From Saprospiraceae bacterium (GTDB lineage Bacteria; Bacteroidota; Bacteroidia; Chitinophagales; Saprospiraceae), in assembly GCA_020629515.1 (NCBI GenBank), contig JAHDDE010000005.1, positions 62,001-126,000 on the forward strand: a stretch of DNA of 64,000 bases, given 5' to 3'. This document shows positions 28,153 through 37,188 of the stretch, in pieces; within the stretch, counting starts at the first letter, position 1; every line of letters starts with the position of its first letter. The notes beneath the pieces were generated by a model. That model had not been told where the DNA came from. It worked only from the letters and a program-made list of their open reading frames with translations, and searched no databases. Both the position numbers and the translations under genes were made by a program.

Positions 28153-29955
28153 GTGAAAGAATTAAGATATCTCAATAAGTTTTTAATCAAATATAAATGG
28201 AGACTTCTCCTTGGTGTCCTCTTTGTGGTCGCTCAGAACTTCTTCCGACTGCTTGTGCCACCTCAGTTCAGAAAAGCCCTCGATTTAGCTGCCACATGTT
28301 TAGCAGAATACAGAACTGCAGACACCTCTGAAGAACAAGCCACAATCATATCATATATCAAAATCAACCTTTTCGAATATGCCATTTGGGTTATAGGGTT
28401 TGCCATAATAATGGGCATTTTCATGTATATGATGAGAAAGACAATTATAGTCGTCTCAAGACTCATAGAATATGATCTTCGAAAAATAATATTCCATCAT
28501 TATGAGCAATTAGATTCAGATTTTTACAAAAGAAATTCAACTGGTGACATGATGTCACGTATTACTGAAGACGTTTCGAAAGTAAGAATGTATTTAGGTC
28601 CGGGATTGCTGTACTGCGTGAATCTGGTCACCCTATTTGTTCTGGCGATATACTATATGTACAATGTCAGTAGCACATTGACTTTTTATGCACTTATTCC
28701 ACTACCTATCCTGTCATTATCTATCTACTTAGTGAGTAATGTTATTAACAAGAGAAGTGAAATAATTCAACGACAATTGGCAAAATTAACTACCATAGCC
28801 CAAGAAGTTTATTCGGGGATTCGTGTAGTAAAGTCATATTCCAAAGAGAAGCAATTCATTGATTTTTTTGCTTCGGAAGGAGAAGAGTATAAATCCAATT
28901 CGATGGCATTAGCTAAAGTTAATGCCTTATTCTATCCATTGATGCTTCTTTTGGTATCCACCAGTATACTATTAGTGCTCAACATCGGGGGGCAAGAAGT
29001 AGCTAAAGGCAATATCACATACGGAAACATTGCAGAATTTATCATTTATGTCAACATGCTGACCTGGCCTTTCACTGCGGTAGGATGGATTGTATCCATC
29101 GTACAACAAGCTGAAGCTTCACAAGGCAGAATCAATGAATTTTTAAGTACCCAACCAAAAATCATATCAACTTCAACAGCACCTCTAAATATTCAGGGTA
29201 AGATTGAATTTAATAACGTTAACTATACCTACTCTGACTCGGGTACGCATGCCCTTAAAAATGTAAGTTTCAAAGTTGAAGAAGGAGAAAAATTAGGTAT
29301 CATAGGAAAAACCGCATCAGGTAAATCAACGATAGCCAATTTACTCTTGAGAATGAGCGATATCCAAGAAGGGCAGATATTAATAGATGGAAAATCTATA
29401 GATGAGATTGACGTATTCCAATTAAGACAAAAAATAGGGTATGTTCCCCAAGATCCATTTCTATTTAGTGATTCCATATTTAAGAATGTGGCTTTTGGTA
29501 AAGCCGATGCGACTGATAGCGAAATAAAAGAAATTGCTAAAAATGCCGCTGTTTACGAAGATATCATGACGCTTCCAGAACAATTTGAGACAGTTATAGG
29601 TGAACGAGGAGTAACTTTATCAGGGGGGCAAAAGCAGCGAATTTCATTAGCCAGAGCACTTATCAAAAAACCAGAGATTATAATATTAGACGATTGTCTA
29701 AGTGCAGTAGACACAACAACAGAACAAATCATACTCTCCTACTTAGATAATGTCTTAAAAAATAAAACTGCACTAATAATAACTCATAGAATTTATAGGC
29801 ATCTGAATTTTGATCGAGTTATCGTTTTAGATGATGGTAAGATCATAGAACAAGGCACTCCTAAAGAACTAACACAATTGAAGGGTTATTATTGGGAAAT
29901 ATTAAACAAACAGCTCTATGAAGAAAAAAGCTCGGATGTAAGTAAAGTACTTTAA
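28153..29955 (+). CDS. ABC exporter, membrane domain fused to ATPase (MsbA/LmrA type)
   Basis: 600 aa, GTG start. An N-terminal six-helix exporter domain (about 1-310) is followed by an ATPase domain with Walker A 'GKTASGKST', signature 'LSGGQKQR', Walker B 'EIIILDDCLSAVD' and H-loop 'ITHR'. The catalytic Glu after Walker B is Asp here, a feature of the degenerate half of heterodimeric exporters. No second exporter half is adjacent. Substrate is unknown: lipid, drug or peptide are all possible. A 60-base gap separates it from the HhH gene. Confidence 0.9.
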   Translation: MKELRYLNKFLIKYKWRLLLGVLFVVAQNFFRLLVPPQFRKALDLAATCLAEYRTADTSEEQATIISYIKINLFEYAIWVIGFAIIMGIFMYMMRKTIIVVSRLIEYDLRKIIFHHYEQLDSDFYKRNSTGDMMSRITEDVSKVRMYLGPGLLYCVNLVTLFVLAIYYMYNVSSTLTFYALIPLPILSLSIYLVSNVINKRSEIIQRQLAKLTTIAQEVYSGIRVVKSYSKEKQFIDFFASEGEEYKSNSMALAKVNALFYPLMLLLVSTSILLVLNIGGQEVAKGNITYGNIAEFIIYVNMLTWPFTAVGWIVSIVQQAEASQGRINEFLSTQPKIISTSTAPLNIQGKIEFNNVNYTYSDSGTHALKNVSFKVEEGEKLGIIGKTASGKSTIANLLLRMSDIQEGQILIDGKSIDEIDVFQLRQKIGYVPQDPFLFSDSIFKNVAFGKADATDSEIKEIAKNAAVYEDIMTLPEQFETVIGERGVTLSGGQKQRISLARALIKKPEIIILDDCLSAVDTTTEQIILSYLDNVLKNKTALIITHRIYRHLNFDRVIVLDDGKIIEQGTPKELTQLKGYYWEILNKQLYEEKSSDVSKVL

Positions 29956-30005
29956 GTTTTTTATATTTACTAAGTATAATCTTGATATAATTAAAATCAG
30001 AGATA

Positions 30006-30407
30006 GTGGAAAATGAATTCAGTCAAGGCGCAGAAAGTGTATACTCGAATAAAGTAAGAGCTGGAAAAAGAAGAACTTACTTTTTTGATGTAAGACAGAC
30101 AAAAGGAGAAGATTACTACATCACATTGACAGAAAGTACTCGAAAATTTAATGGTAACGGATATACCCGCCATAAGATTTTTCTTTACAAAGAAGACTTC
30201 AACAGATTTCTTGAAGGATTGCAAGGGGCGGTAGATCATGTCAAAACTGAGCTGATGCCAGAATATGACTACGAACAGTTTGATCGACGACAAGAAGAGT
30301 GGGAACAACAAAAAGCATTGGAAGCTCAGCAAGAGAATACTGACAGTGCTGTAGAGAATGAAAACACTGATAAAAGTATTGAGTCAGAAGAAGATATTTC
30401 TTGGTAG
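30006..30407 (+). CDS. PUR-alpha-like DUF3276 DNA/RNA-binding protein
   Basis: 133 aa, GTG start. The core 'VRAGKRRTYFFDVRQTKGEDYYITLTES' and 'RHKIFLYKEDFNRFLEGL' is the Bacteroidota/Spirochaete PUR family (DUF3276), which binds single-stranded nucleic acids in structural studies of family members. The C-terminal tail is acidic and low complexity. It is separated by about 50 bases from the ABC exporter and may be read with it. A hairpin overlaps its stop codon. Confidence 0.9.
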   Translation: MENEFSQGAESVYSNKVRAGKRRTYFFDVRQTKGEDYYITLTESTRKFNGNGYTRHKIFLYKEDFNRFLEGLQGAVDHVKTELMPEYDYEQFDRRQEEWEQQKALEAQQENTDSAVENENTDKSIESEEDISW

Positions 30408-30432
30408 AATATCTTCTTGCTCTAAATTATTT
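30388..30432 (+). terminator. Possible terminator overlapping the stop codon of the DUF3276 gene
   Basis: 'AAGAAGATATT' (30388-30398) pairs perfectly with 'AATATCTTCTT' (30408-30418) around a 9-base loop, followed after a short spacer by 'TTATTTTT'. The stem includes the end of the coding region. It could serve both convergent genes. Confidence 0.4.
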
Positions 30433-30433
30433 T

Positions 30434-31312
30434 TCAGTTATCATCAGGGCAGTCTACCGAGACCGTACTCAAGGAACCATTATTATTGACCGTTATGGCC
30501 CAGCAACTGCCGTTTTGTGCTTTCATAATAATCCCTGAATATTCTTTATCGACATATAAGTGATCAGCAAATGACGCTATACCAACGACTTCATTATTTA
30601 GATCACATGCATTACCTATTCCATCGTTATCTATATCTTCTTGGCCAGAATTAGCCACTTCAGGGCAATTGTCTATATCATCATCCACTCCATCTCCATC
30701 TGAATCATTATCAACTACTAAGCTTAGGATAAATTGAGAGTCGTTATCACATAAATCGGTGACATTGAATATCACAGCAACAGAATCATCGCAACCTATG
30801 GAAAAATTGGAATCATATAATACTGAAATACTCGAAGGGTCGGAACCACAATTATCCTGAAAAGCCATATTTTCTATCTGAGATAACCAAGTTGATTTAT
30901 TACTCATATCGCTACAACTTGCATAAGTAACAACAGGAAAGTCCGGACTAAGTGTTGGTGGAGAATTGTCCTCAATTGTTAAAAATGCAGACGTAGTTTC
31001 AAATTGAAAGCATTCTGAAAATGGATCAAAATCATCTGGAATCTCCGAAAGTTCAAAACTTATTTCAAATTGTCCACAACCAACTCCAACTTGTGATTCC
31101 CAATCAACTAACCAAGATACATTACAAGTGGAATTATAGTTATTTGAATTATTGGTGTAGTTATCAACCCAAGCTTGAATGGAAGTTGACACATTTCCAT
31201 CACTGCAATTAATTGTTGTATCGTTTGGTGCAATAATTATTAAATCTCCTTAACTATATACACTAAAATTGAACAATAAAGTAACAATCAAACTGATGTA
31301 TAAAACCCTCAT
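30434..31312 (-). pseudogene. HYR / thrombospondin type 3 repeat secreted protein interrupted by one in-frame TAA
   Basis: The track ORF begins at a GTG (31192) in mid-domain. Reading further upstream in the same frame gives 'GDLIIIAPNDTTINCSDGNV' back to a TAA at 31250-31252. Beyond it, still in frame, is a complete signal peptide from an ATG at 31310-31312 ('MRVLYISLIVTLLF...SVYS'). A CAA-to-TAA change would explain it, because Bacteroidota signal peptides commonly end in '..SQ'. The mature part has two HYR-like Cys-rich segments, a thrombospondin type 3 calcium-binding repeat ('DSDGDGVDDDIDNCP') and a small C-terminal domain. No T9SS tail was seen. It is a recent nonsense pseudogene, a sequencing error, or a stop-readthrough gene. 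Confidence 0.75.
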
Positions 31313-31354
31313 AATTCACTATTATAACGCAGCTATATCTAATATAACAAATAA

Positions 31355-32161
31355 TTATCCCATCTCTGATACTTCCATCATCGCATCTTCTACTTGATGC
31401 ACCATCTGGGTATATTCAGTCGTACGCTTTGTCATCTTATTCCTTTCAAAGGGCAAGTTGACTTTTATATGTTTTACAAATTTAGATGGTTGAGACTTTA
31501 GAATATAAATATCATCTCCCAAATAGACAGCTTCTGAAATATCATGTGTTACAAACAAGATGGTAGACTGAAACTGATGCCACAAACTAATTAACAGATC
31601 TTGCATTTGGAGGCGGGTCTTTATATCCAGCGCACCAAAAGGTTCATCCATCACTAATATCTTGGGATTGGCTAATAGACTTCGAGCTATAGCAATTCGC
31701 TGTAGCTGTCCTCCTGAAAGAGTCGGATACTGAGCAAATTTATTCTCATGCCCCTCTAATCCTACCAACTTTAACATCTCCATAGCCCTTTCATCTCTTT
31801 CTGCTTTGGTCACTCCTTGATACCTGAGAGCCAATCCTACATTATCCAATACTGTCATCCAAGGCAAAGAAGAATACTGTTGAAAAACCATACTTACCCT
31901 ATCACTTTCTGTGCGTTCCCTACCATGAATAAGAACTCTCCCTTGAGTGGGTTCTTGTAGTCCTGCTATGTATCTCAGCAAGGTCGACTTGCCCGATCCT
32001 GACATACCTAAAATCACGACAAACTGGCCCTGATCAGGCTTATCTTCTACTATAAAGTCAAGATCTTTAATAATCCAACTTTGACCGCCATCATAAGATT
32101 GCCCTATGCTTTCTAGCCTTATTATATCATTTAAGCCAGTATCCTTTATTACTTCACTCAT
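31355..32161 (-). CDS. ABC importer ATP-binding protein (nitrate/sulfonate/taurine type)
   Basis: 268 aa. Walker A 'GMSGSGKST' is at about 52-60, the signature is 'LSGGQLQR', Walker B 'ILVMDEPFGALD', and the H-loop 'VTHD'. The sequence is closest in style to SsuB/TauB/NrtD ATPases. It would power import of the ligand captured by the binding protein encoded two genes upstream. Its start overlaps the permease stop by 4 bases. It is the last gene of the seven-gene minus-strand block; the broken HYR gene follows 42 bases later. Confidence 0.92.
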   Translation of the reverse strand: MSEVIKDTGLNDIIRLESIGQSYDGGQSWIIKDLDFIVEDKPDQGQFVVILGMSGSGKSTLLRYIAGLQEPTQGRVLIHGRERTESDRVSMVFQQYSSLPWMTVLDNVGLALRYQGVTKAERDERAMEMLKLVGLEGHENKFAQYPTLSGGQLQRIAIARSLLANPKILVMDEPFGALDIKTRLQMQDLLISLWHQFQSTILFVTHDISEAVYLGDDIYILKSQPSKFVKHIKVNLPFERNKMTKRTTEYTQMVHQVEDAMMEVSEMG

Positions 32162-33273
32162 GATACTGCTTTTGATTTCTTGATTAGATACTCGCCATAT
32201 AATGTGAAAAGAATAGCGGACAACAGAATTACTACTACAAAAATCACTATAGGAGCTGATTTTAACCCAATTATACTATTGAGCAGCACTGCTATTAGTA
32301 ATCCCAGCAATATGGTGTAAACTCCAAATTTCGCTTCTTTTATACCAGGAATTACAGATTTGAAATGCTTATAGGGGAATAATCTCTTACCAAGAAAAAC
32401 AAATATTCTATCTTGAATAACTCCAATAAATATGATAACTATGAGTATGGCAAATACTTTTTCTATGTAGCCTTGTCGTGCTTTGATATATATCAAAGAC
32501 CCGATGCCCCCTTCCCTTTTCAATAGTTCTGCAATAATGATATATGTCCATGATATCGCAGTAAGTACCCTAATATCATCAAATATAGCTGTCATTACAG
32601 AGGGAATATACACTGTCTTTATCGTATGCCAATCAGACGCTCCAAGAGTATGAACTGTCTTGAGGTATACATCCTTTACCTCCCAGATACGTTGGACCAC
32701 TACTGGTAATAAATAAACTATTATACCAAATGCTAAAAATGCAACCTTCATACCATCATCCAATCCAAACCAAAGTATAAATAATCCCGTCAAAGCGGTT
32801 AAAGGCAGAAATCGCATAGCATCAATCTGCTTAGAAAAAAGACCCCGAAAAATAGGGAATAGACCTATCAGGAAACCTATAGGTAGTGAAACTAAAACGG
32901 CCCAAACATATCCCTGAAGATTTATCCATATTGATCTGAGCGCATTAGGGATTAATTGATCTGCTGAGATCAACGAAGGGAAAGACTTGAAAACTGCTAG
33001 TGGTGTAGGGAGAATCTTATAGACCTTTTCAAATTCCGTTGCATTAGCAAATAATATACTATCGGCTCGAGCAATAGAATCTAAAGCCTCTAAATCCGCC
33101 TCTTCTCCGATCGAAGTAGGCAAGGATTGATTATATCCTTCTAAAATTGGTGTTTTCTCAGAGAAAATCTCGGCCAAGATCCACCAAAAAAGAAGAAGTA
33201 CTATGAAACCTAAAAAGGAATATAGTAAGTCTTGTTTTCTCGTTAACTCCCCTCTAAGTTTAAATAATGACAT
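32158..33273 (-). CDS. ABC importer permease (SsuC/TauC-like) with an extra N-terminal periplasmic segment
   Basis: 371 aa, longer than the ~260 aa of typical SsuC/TauC permeases. The C-terminal portion has the BPD_transp_1 fold with 'LGASDWHTIKTVYIPSVMTAIFDDIR', the coupling-helix region, and 'GGIGSLIYIKARQ'. The first helix ('FIVLLLFWWILAEIF') is followed by about 60 mostly polar residues before the next helix. At the C-terminus two further hydrophobic segments extend beyond the standard core. These extensions could contact the OmpA-fused binding protein. It overlaps the ATPase gene by 4 bases and lies 8 bases after the binding-protein gene. Confidence 0.88.
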   Translation of the reverse strand: MSLFKLRGELTRKQDLLYSFLGFIVLLLFWWILAEIFSEKTPILEGYNQSLPTSIGEEADLEALDSIARADSILFANATEFEKVYKILPTPLAVFKSFPSLISADQLIPNALRSIWINLQGYVWAVLVSLPIGFLIGLFPIFRGLFSKQIDAMRFLPLTALTGLFILWFGLDDGMKVAFLAFGIIVYLLPVVVQRIWEVKDVYLKTVHTLGASDWHTIKTVYIPSVMTAIFDDIRVLTAISWTYIIIAELLKREGGIGSLIYIKARQGYIEKVFAILIVIIFIGVIQDRIFVFLGKRLFPYKHFKSVIPGIKEAKFGVYTILLGLLIAVLLNSIIGLKSAPIVIFVVVILLSAILFTLYGEYLIKKSKAVS

Positions 33274-33281
33274 TTAACTAT

Positions 33282-34871
33282 TTAATCTGCAACTAACTCA
33301 AAGTCTGTTCTTCTATTTTGAGCTCTACCCCGCTCTGTTCCGTTATCTGCAATGGGCTTATTTGGGCCATTTCCCACCACAATAAATCTGTTTTGAGGCA
33401 TTTGATAGGTGGTAACCAAATAATTAACAACTGATTGAGCTCGTTTTTTAGATAATTGCACATTCATATTGTAATCCCCTGTACTATCTGTATTCCCCTC
33501 TATACGTATTCTATTATTTGCAAAGGCTTTAGCAATATCAACAAACTCTTTATCAATGATATACTTAGCATTTTCGTCTAAGTTAAACTCTCCAGTCCTA
33601 AAACTTATACTTACTTTTTTACTTGCTATTGCTTCTTTTTTAGTGTCCGCCACTGTTGCTTGGGTAAACGTCTTGGATGCTTCGGCGCTGTGTTGGCTTC
33701 CAGATAAATTACTTCCAACAACAAATGAAGGGTATGATATCAATCTCCAGTTTGGCACATTTCCCTCTATGAAGCCTAAATCTTGGTATTTTATAGCCAT
33801 GTTGGAGTATAGATTATTACCTGTGACTCCTTTGTAATCAGAATTGAGCCCAAAAAAGTTTTGATTATCTCCATGTGTGGTTAGTCTAACATTGCCTATC
33901 ATCTCATCTGCCTCAGCAGAACTTAGCGCTGTACCTCTTTCTGTAAATTCTCTGGCCAATATATCTGCTGCATGCTTTCTGGCAACAGGGTCAGAATTAA
34001 TTTCTGCTGCTCCACGCATCCAACCTTCATAAAGCTTAGCTAATTTATCCGCATTATTACTGACATAACTTCTTTTTGCCATAAATACATCAGCTATTAT
34101 ATATGCCGCAGATCGTGTACTTTCTAAAACTCTCGATCCAGGTACAGCTTTAAGACTTAGTATATCATCTGGACTCCATACCACTGCGGCATCTACTCTT
34201 TGAGCCTTAAACACTTCAGCCGCGTCTATAGCACTGGCTTGTGGTACAATCTCGACATCCTCCACAGTTAGCCCACCAGCATCAAGCATCCAGAGCAAAA
34301 AGGAATGTGATGGAGTTAATTCAGCTACAGCAATTTTCTTGCCTTTGAGATCAGAAACTTTGGTGATACCTCTACGAGCTACAATAGCATCTCCACCTCT
34401 TGACCAATCGGCTTGCCAAACAATCACTGGATCAAAATCTTTTAACCCATTAACTTCTGTAGGAAAAGCATCAATCGTCTGCCAAAGAAGATTCACTTCA
34501 TCTGCCCTGAAGGCATTCCTTGAAGCTTCAAAATCATCTAATACTTGAAATTCTACTTTCAATCCATAGTCCTTGTAGAATCTCGATGCTTCACTTGCCT
34601 CAAAGCCTTCATTAAAATATTGGCCTCCGGCGTATCCGCCCCATGTGACGACTCCAATCTTAATGACATCATCATCTTTTTTACCAAAAGAAAAAGGGCT
34701 TTTCTTTTCCGAAGTTTGTCCCGAAGATGCGACCTCTTCAGTACTTTGTTCTTTGAGATCCTGTCCTATACTTGTATTATTTAAAAAATAATATCCTGCA
34801 TACACCAATGCTCCTACAATAGCAATAGTGATAAGCAATTTAGAAAACATCGTTAGTCTTCGCTTAGCCAT
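33282..34871 (-). CDS. ABC substrate-binding protein (NMT1/SsuA-like) fused to an OmpA peptidoglycan-binding domain
   Basis: 529 aa. An N-terminal signal anchor ('LLITIAIVGALVYAGYYFL') is followed by a linker, then a periplasmic binding domain (about 68-385) with 'IKIGVVTWGGYAGGQYFNEGF' and 'SDLKGKKIAVAELTPSHSFLLWML', like NMT1/SsuA proteins. The C-terminal ~115 residues form an OmpA-like domain with 'IRIEGNTDSTGDYNMNVQLSKKRA' spacing and 'RGRAQNRRTDFEL'. The binding protein is thus tethered at both ends, inner membrane and peptidoglycan. A similar fusion is annotated in databases as 'phosphate ABC transporter substrate-binding/OmpA family'. The ligand is not deducible. Confidence 0.9.
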   Translation of the reverse strand: MAKRRLTMFSKLLITIAIVGALVYAGYYFLNNTSIGQDLKEQSTEEVASSGQTSEKKSPFSFGKKDDDVIKIGVVTWGGYAGGQYFNEGFEASEASRFYKDYGLKVEFQVLDDFEASRNAFRADEVNLLWQTIDAFPTEVNGLKDFDPVIVWQADWSRGGDAIVARRGITKVSDLKGKKIAVAELTPSHSFLLWMLDAGGLTVEDVEIVPQASAIDAAEVFKAQRVDAAVVWSPDDILSLKAVPGSRVLESTRSAAYIIADVFMAKRSYVSNNADKLAKLYEGWMRGAAEINSDPVARKHAADILAREFTERGTALSSAEADEMIGNVRLTTHGDNQNFFGLNSDYKGVTGNNLYSNMAIKYQDLGFIEGNVPNWRLISYPSFVVGSNLSGSQHSAEASKTFTQATVADTKKEAIASKKVSISFRTGEFNLDENAKYIIDKEFVDIAKAFANNRIRIEGNTDSTGDYNMNVQLSKKRAQSVVNYLVTTYQMPQNRFIVVGNGPNKPIADNGTERGRAQNRRTDFELVAD

Positions 34872-35057
34872 TTTTTTTCGCTTTTATAATTTCTTTGTTC
34901 AGAATTTCAACAGTTTCTTGCTTAGAGAACGTTCCGTTGTAAATAGAATTTTCACACTAATTCTCTACACAGAAACCTGTCTTGAATTGAGAAACACAAA
35001 AATAATAGTTTTTGAATAGGTGTGAGAGAATTCCTAAGTATTGAGGGGCTTCAAAGC

Positions 35058-36071
35058 TTAATCAAATAATGAATCGTACTGATTCGCCCTTTCGACCCGC
35101 TCTTTACTTACCATAGACTCATTTAAGTCGAGCGTCTCAGCTTTGTCACCTTCCAGCAACAAACTTTCCTTTTCACCTAATAAAAGAAGCGAATTCTCCT
35201 TCTCCCATTGTTCAAGCATTTTCATCCCTTCTTCTTCAAATATGCCATTCTGTAAGTCTATACTTCCCATAAAGCTTTCTGACATCTCCATGAATCGCTC
35301 CATCTCTCCAACTTTATTACTGACATCATCTGCGACCGCCTCAAGCGCCATTTCAAACATCGCACGTTTATCAGTATTGCCTCTTATGACATTCATAGCA
35401 GACGACATAGCGCTATGTCCAGCTTTCATGGCTTTAAGCTCTTGTTCTTTTATTTCGACTTGATCGGCCACATCCTCTTTCAATATTTCTGAGTTCTCAT
35501 ACATTTTCTTGAGTACTCTATAAAGCACTTCCATTTTAGAATATAGATCTTCATACTTCAGATTGGATTCTTTCAGTCTACCTGCCTTACGACTCCTCAA
35601 GATCATTTGAGATTTTTGATCACTCTGTTTGGCCTCCTTCGCCAATGTAAGGTTACTAGCTATCTCTTTCTTATTGTTGAGTATGAGCTCTTTTAGCTTG
35701 TGCATCTGCCCTCTAAGTTGAAGTACCTGCTTATTCATCTTTTTAAGATTAGCAGTCATATCCTCAACATAGTTCTTGAGTATTGCAATTGGATCGATCT
35801 GAACGAACAAACTGGTGATCCATCTCATCGCACTTTTATACATGTACCATATCAGACTCCGTGCTTTGCTATCAAGCGCCATGTATATGATCAGCCCTAA
35901 AACCATAATAATTCCTGCCAATCCAAGCATAGAAGATGTGGCAGCAATAATCGCAGGGAGTGCACTAAATAGTAAAAATCCGCCTCCTATTACTATCGCC
36001 CCTAAAGTCAAGGCTCCCGTTACACCCTCGGGTTTTCTCCAAAATGATTTAGGCTTATAATTTGAGTCCAT
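35058..36071 (-). CDS. PspA-like coiled-coil membrane protein
   Basis: About 337 aa from the internal ATG (the track start is TTG two codons before). Two hydrophobic segments lie at about 18-65, then a long helical region (about 85-285) with PspA/ESCRT-III-like character: 'DPIAILKNYVEDMTANLKKMNKQVLQLRGQMHKL', then alternating charged heptads. Unlike classical PspA, which is peripheral, it is membrane-anchored. PspA proteins bind and remodel stressed membranes. It sits 186 bases upstream of the binding-protein/OmpA gene on the same strand, suggesting a joint envelope-stress role. Confidence 0.65.
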   Translation of the reverse strand: MDSNYKPKSFWRKPEGVTGALTLGAIVIGGGFLLFSALPAIIAATSSMLGLAGIIMVLGLIIYMALDSKARSLIWYMYKSAMRWITSLFVQIDPIAILKNYVEDMTANLKKMNKQVLQLRGQMHKLKELILNNKKEIASNLTLAKEAKQSDQKSQMILRSRKAGRLKESNLKYEDLYSKMEVLYRVLKKMYENSEILKEDVADQVEIKEQELKAMKAGHSAMSSAMNVIRGNTDKRAMFEMALEAVADDVSNKVGEMERFMEMSESFMGSIDLQNGIFEEEGMKMLEQWEKENSLLLLGEKESLLLEGDKAETLDLNESMVSKERVERANQYDSLFD

Positions 36072-36177
36072 ATACAATTCTTAAAACAATAAAATTATGA
36101 AGATATTTCAATAATGCACTCGAGGTTTAGACTAATACCGATAAGAATAAGAAATATGAGAGGCCTTCTAAGATATC

Positions 36178-37176
36178 TTATGCTAATTTGGCCCTTAAAA
36201 CACTATAGATACTTTCAAAAGACCTATGATTCAGAGGAAACTCCATGATAACATGTAACATACTCAAAAGAGTAATAAATATGATACCCACTCTAACATC
36301 AATAAGATGAAGAAGAATAGAAAAAAGCCAAATACCTACGGAAAGTATTAATTGTGGCTTAGGTATTTTATGCCATTTAATAACTTCAGTTTTCGAGAAC
36401 CAATTCAAATAATGGTAAGTGTAAGCGAATGCAATAAAGCCCTGAATCCTCAATCCATTTGGAGAATCTAAAATAAAAGTCTCATTAATAGAGTAAATGA
36501 CGGCATTAAGAGCTTGTCCAATTCTGAAGAAATCTCCTTCTATAAAAATGTTTTGCACCACTCGATTGTCCAATACCCTTCCATCAATATCAGGAATTAT
36601 AAAGAATAAAATATTACAGGCCATGAATACTATAAAAGACAGCAGACCAATTTTGGAACTACTCTTTAATGCTCCATCTAAGATAAATGCACCTGTAAAT
36701 ATGGTAGTATGTACTAAAGTAGGTATGAATGCACCAACTATAAGTGAAAAGTAAAAATTATGCGACAGACTCAACCCAATCACAAATGCTACCACTCCTG
36801 ATAAAAACAAGAAAAGTTTACTAACTTTTTTGGTCAGAAAGAAAGATAAAACGAAAGATGATAAAATAAGCGAGATCAAAATGTATGACAACTTTATGGT
36901 AACATCTTGAGGAAAGCTTATCCAATTTAATGAACTGTCTAAATCTATTAGAATTATTACTGTGACTATGATTAATCCTAAGACAAATAGTATCCTCCAA
37001 AAACTAGAATTATAAGAAAAGAAATTCCTCTCCTTCAACCAAGATAGTTCAGTCATGTAGTGCAATGGTCCTAAAACTATATAACTAAAAAGAAAGAGTT
37101 CAAAAGGAAATTTAAGCGCCCCTATAAATGAAAATAGCATCAATAAAATATTGACGCTATTTATATTTTTGATCAT
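36178..37176 (-). CDS. Multi-pass membrane protein of unknown function
   Basis: 332 aa with about nine or ten hydrophobic segments. Conserved-looking features include 'GPLHYMTELSWLKERNFF' near residue 37 and 'YTYHYLNWFSKTEVIKWHKIPKP' near residue 255, both with histidines next to membrane segments. The layout is vaguely reminiscent of Brp/Blh-type or other His-containing membrane enzymes, but I do not recognise the family. I do not see the Cys/Arg/His pattern expected of an exosortase. It begins 12 bases after the stop of the IPTL-CTERM gene and is very likely co-transcribed with it. Confidence 0.6.
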   Translation of the reverse strand: MIKNINSVNILLMLFSFIGALKFPFELFLFSYIVLGPLHYMTELSWLKERNFFSYNSSFWRILFVLGLIIVTVIILIDLDSSLNWISFPQDVTIKLSYILISLILSSFVLSFFLTKKVSKLFLFLSGVVAFVIGLSLSHNFYFSLIVGAFIPTLVHTTIFTGAFILDGALKSSSKIGLLSFIVFMACNILFFIIPDIDGRVLDNRVVQNIFIEGDFFRIGQALNAVIYSINETFILDSPNGLRIQGFIAFAYTYHYLNWFSKTEVIKWHKIPKPQLILSVGIWLFSILLHLIDVRVGIIFITLLSMLHVIMEFPLNHRSFESIYSVLRAKLA

Positions 37177-37188
37177 TTTAGTCAGTTT

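Noticed and set aside
29997-30332. 111-aa minus-strand ORF opposite the DUF3276 gene
   Set aside because: Phe/Ser-rich antisense frame over a recognised PUR-like protein.
36178-37176. Exosortase for the adjacent IPTL-CTERM protein
   Set aside because: Multi-pass topology fits loosely, but I could not find the conserved Cys, Arg and His arrangement of exosortases.
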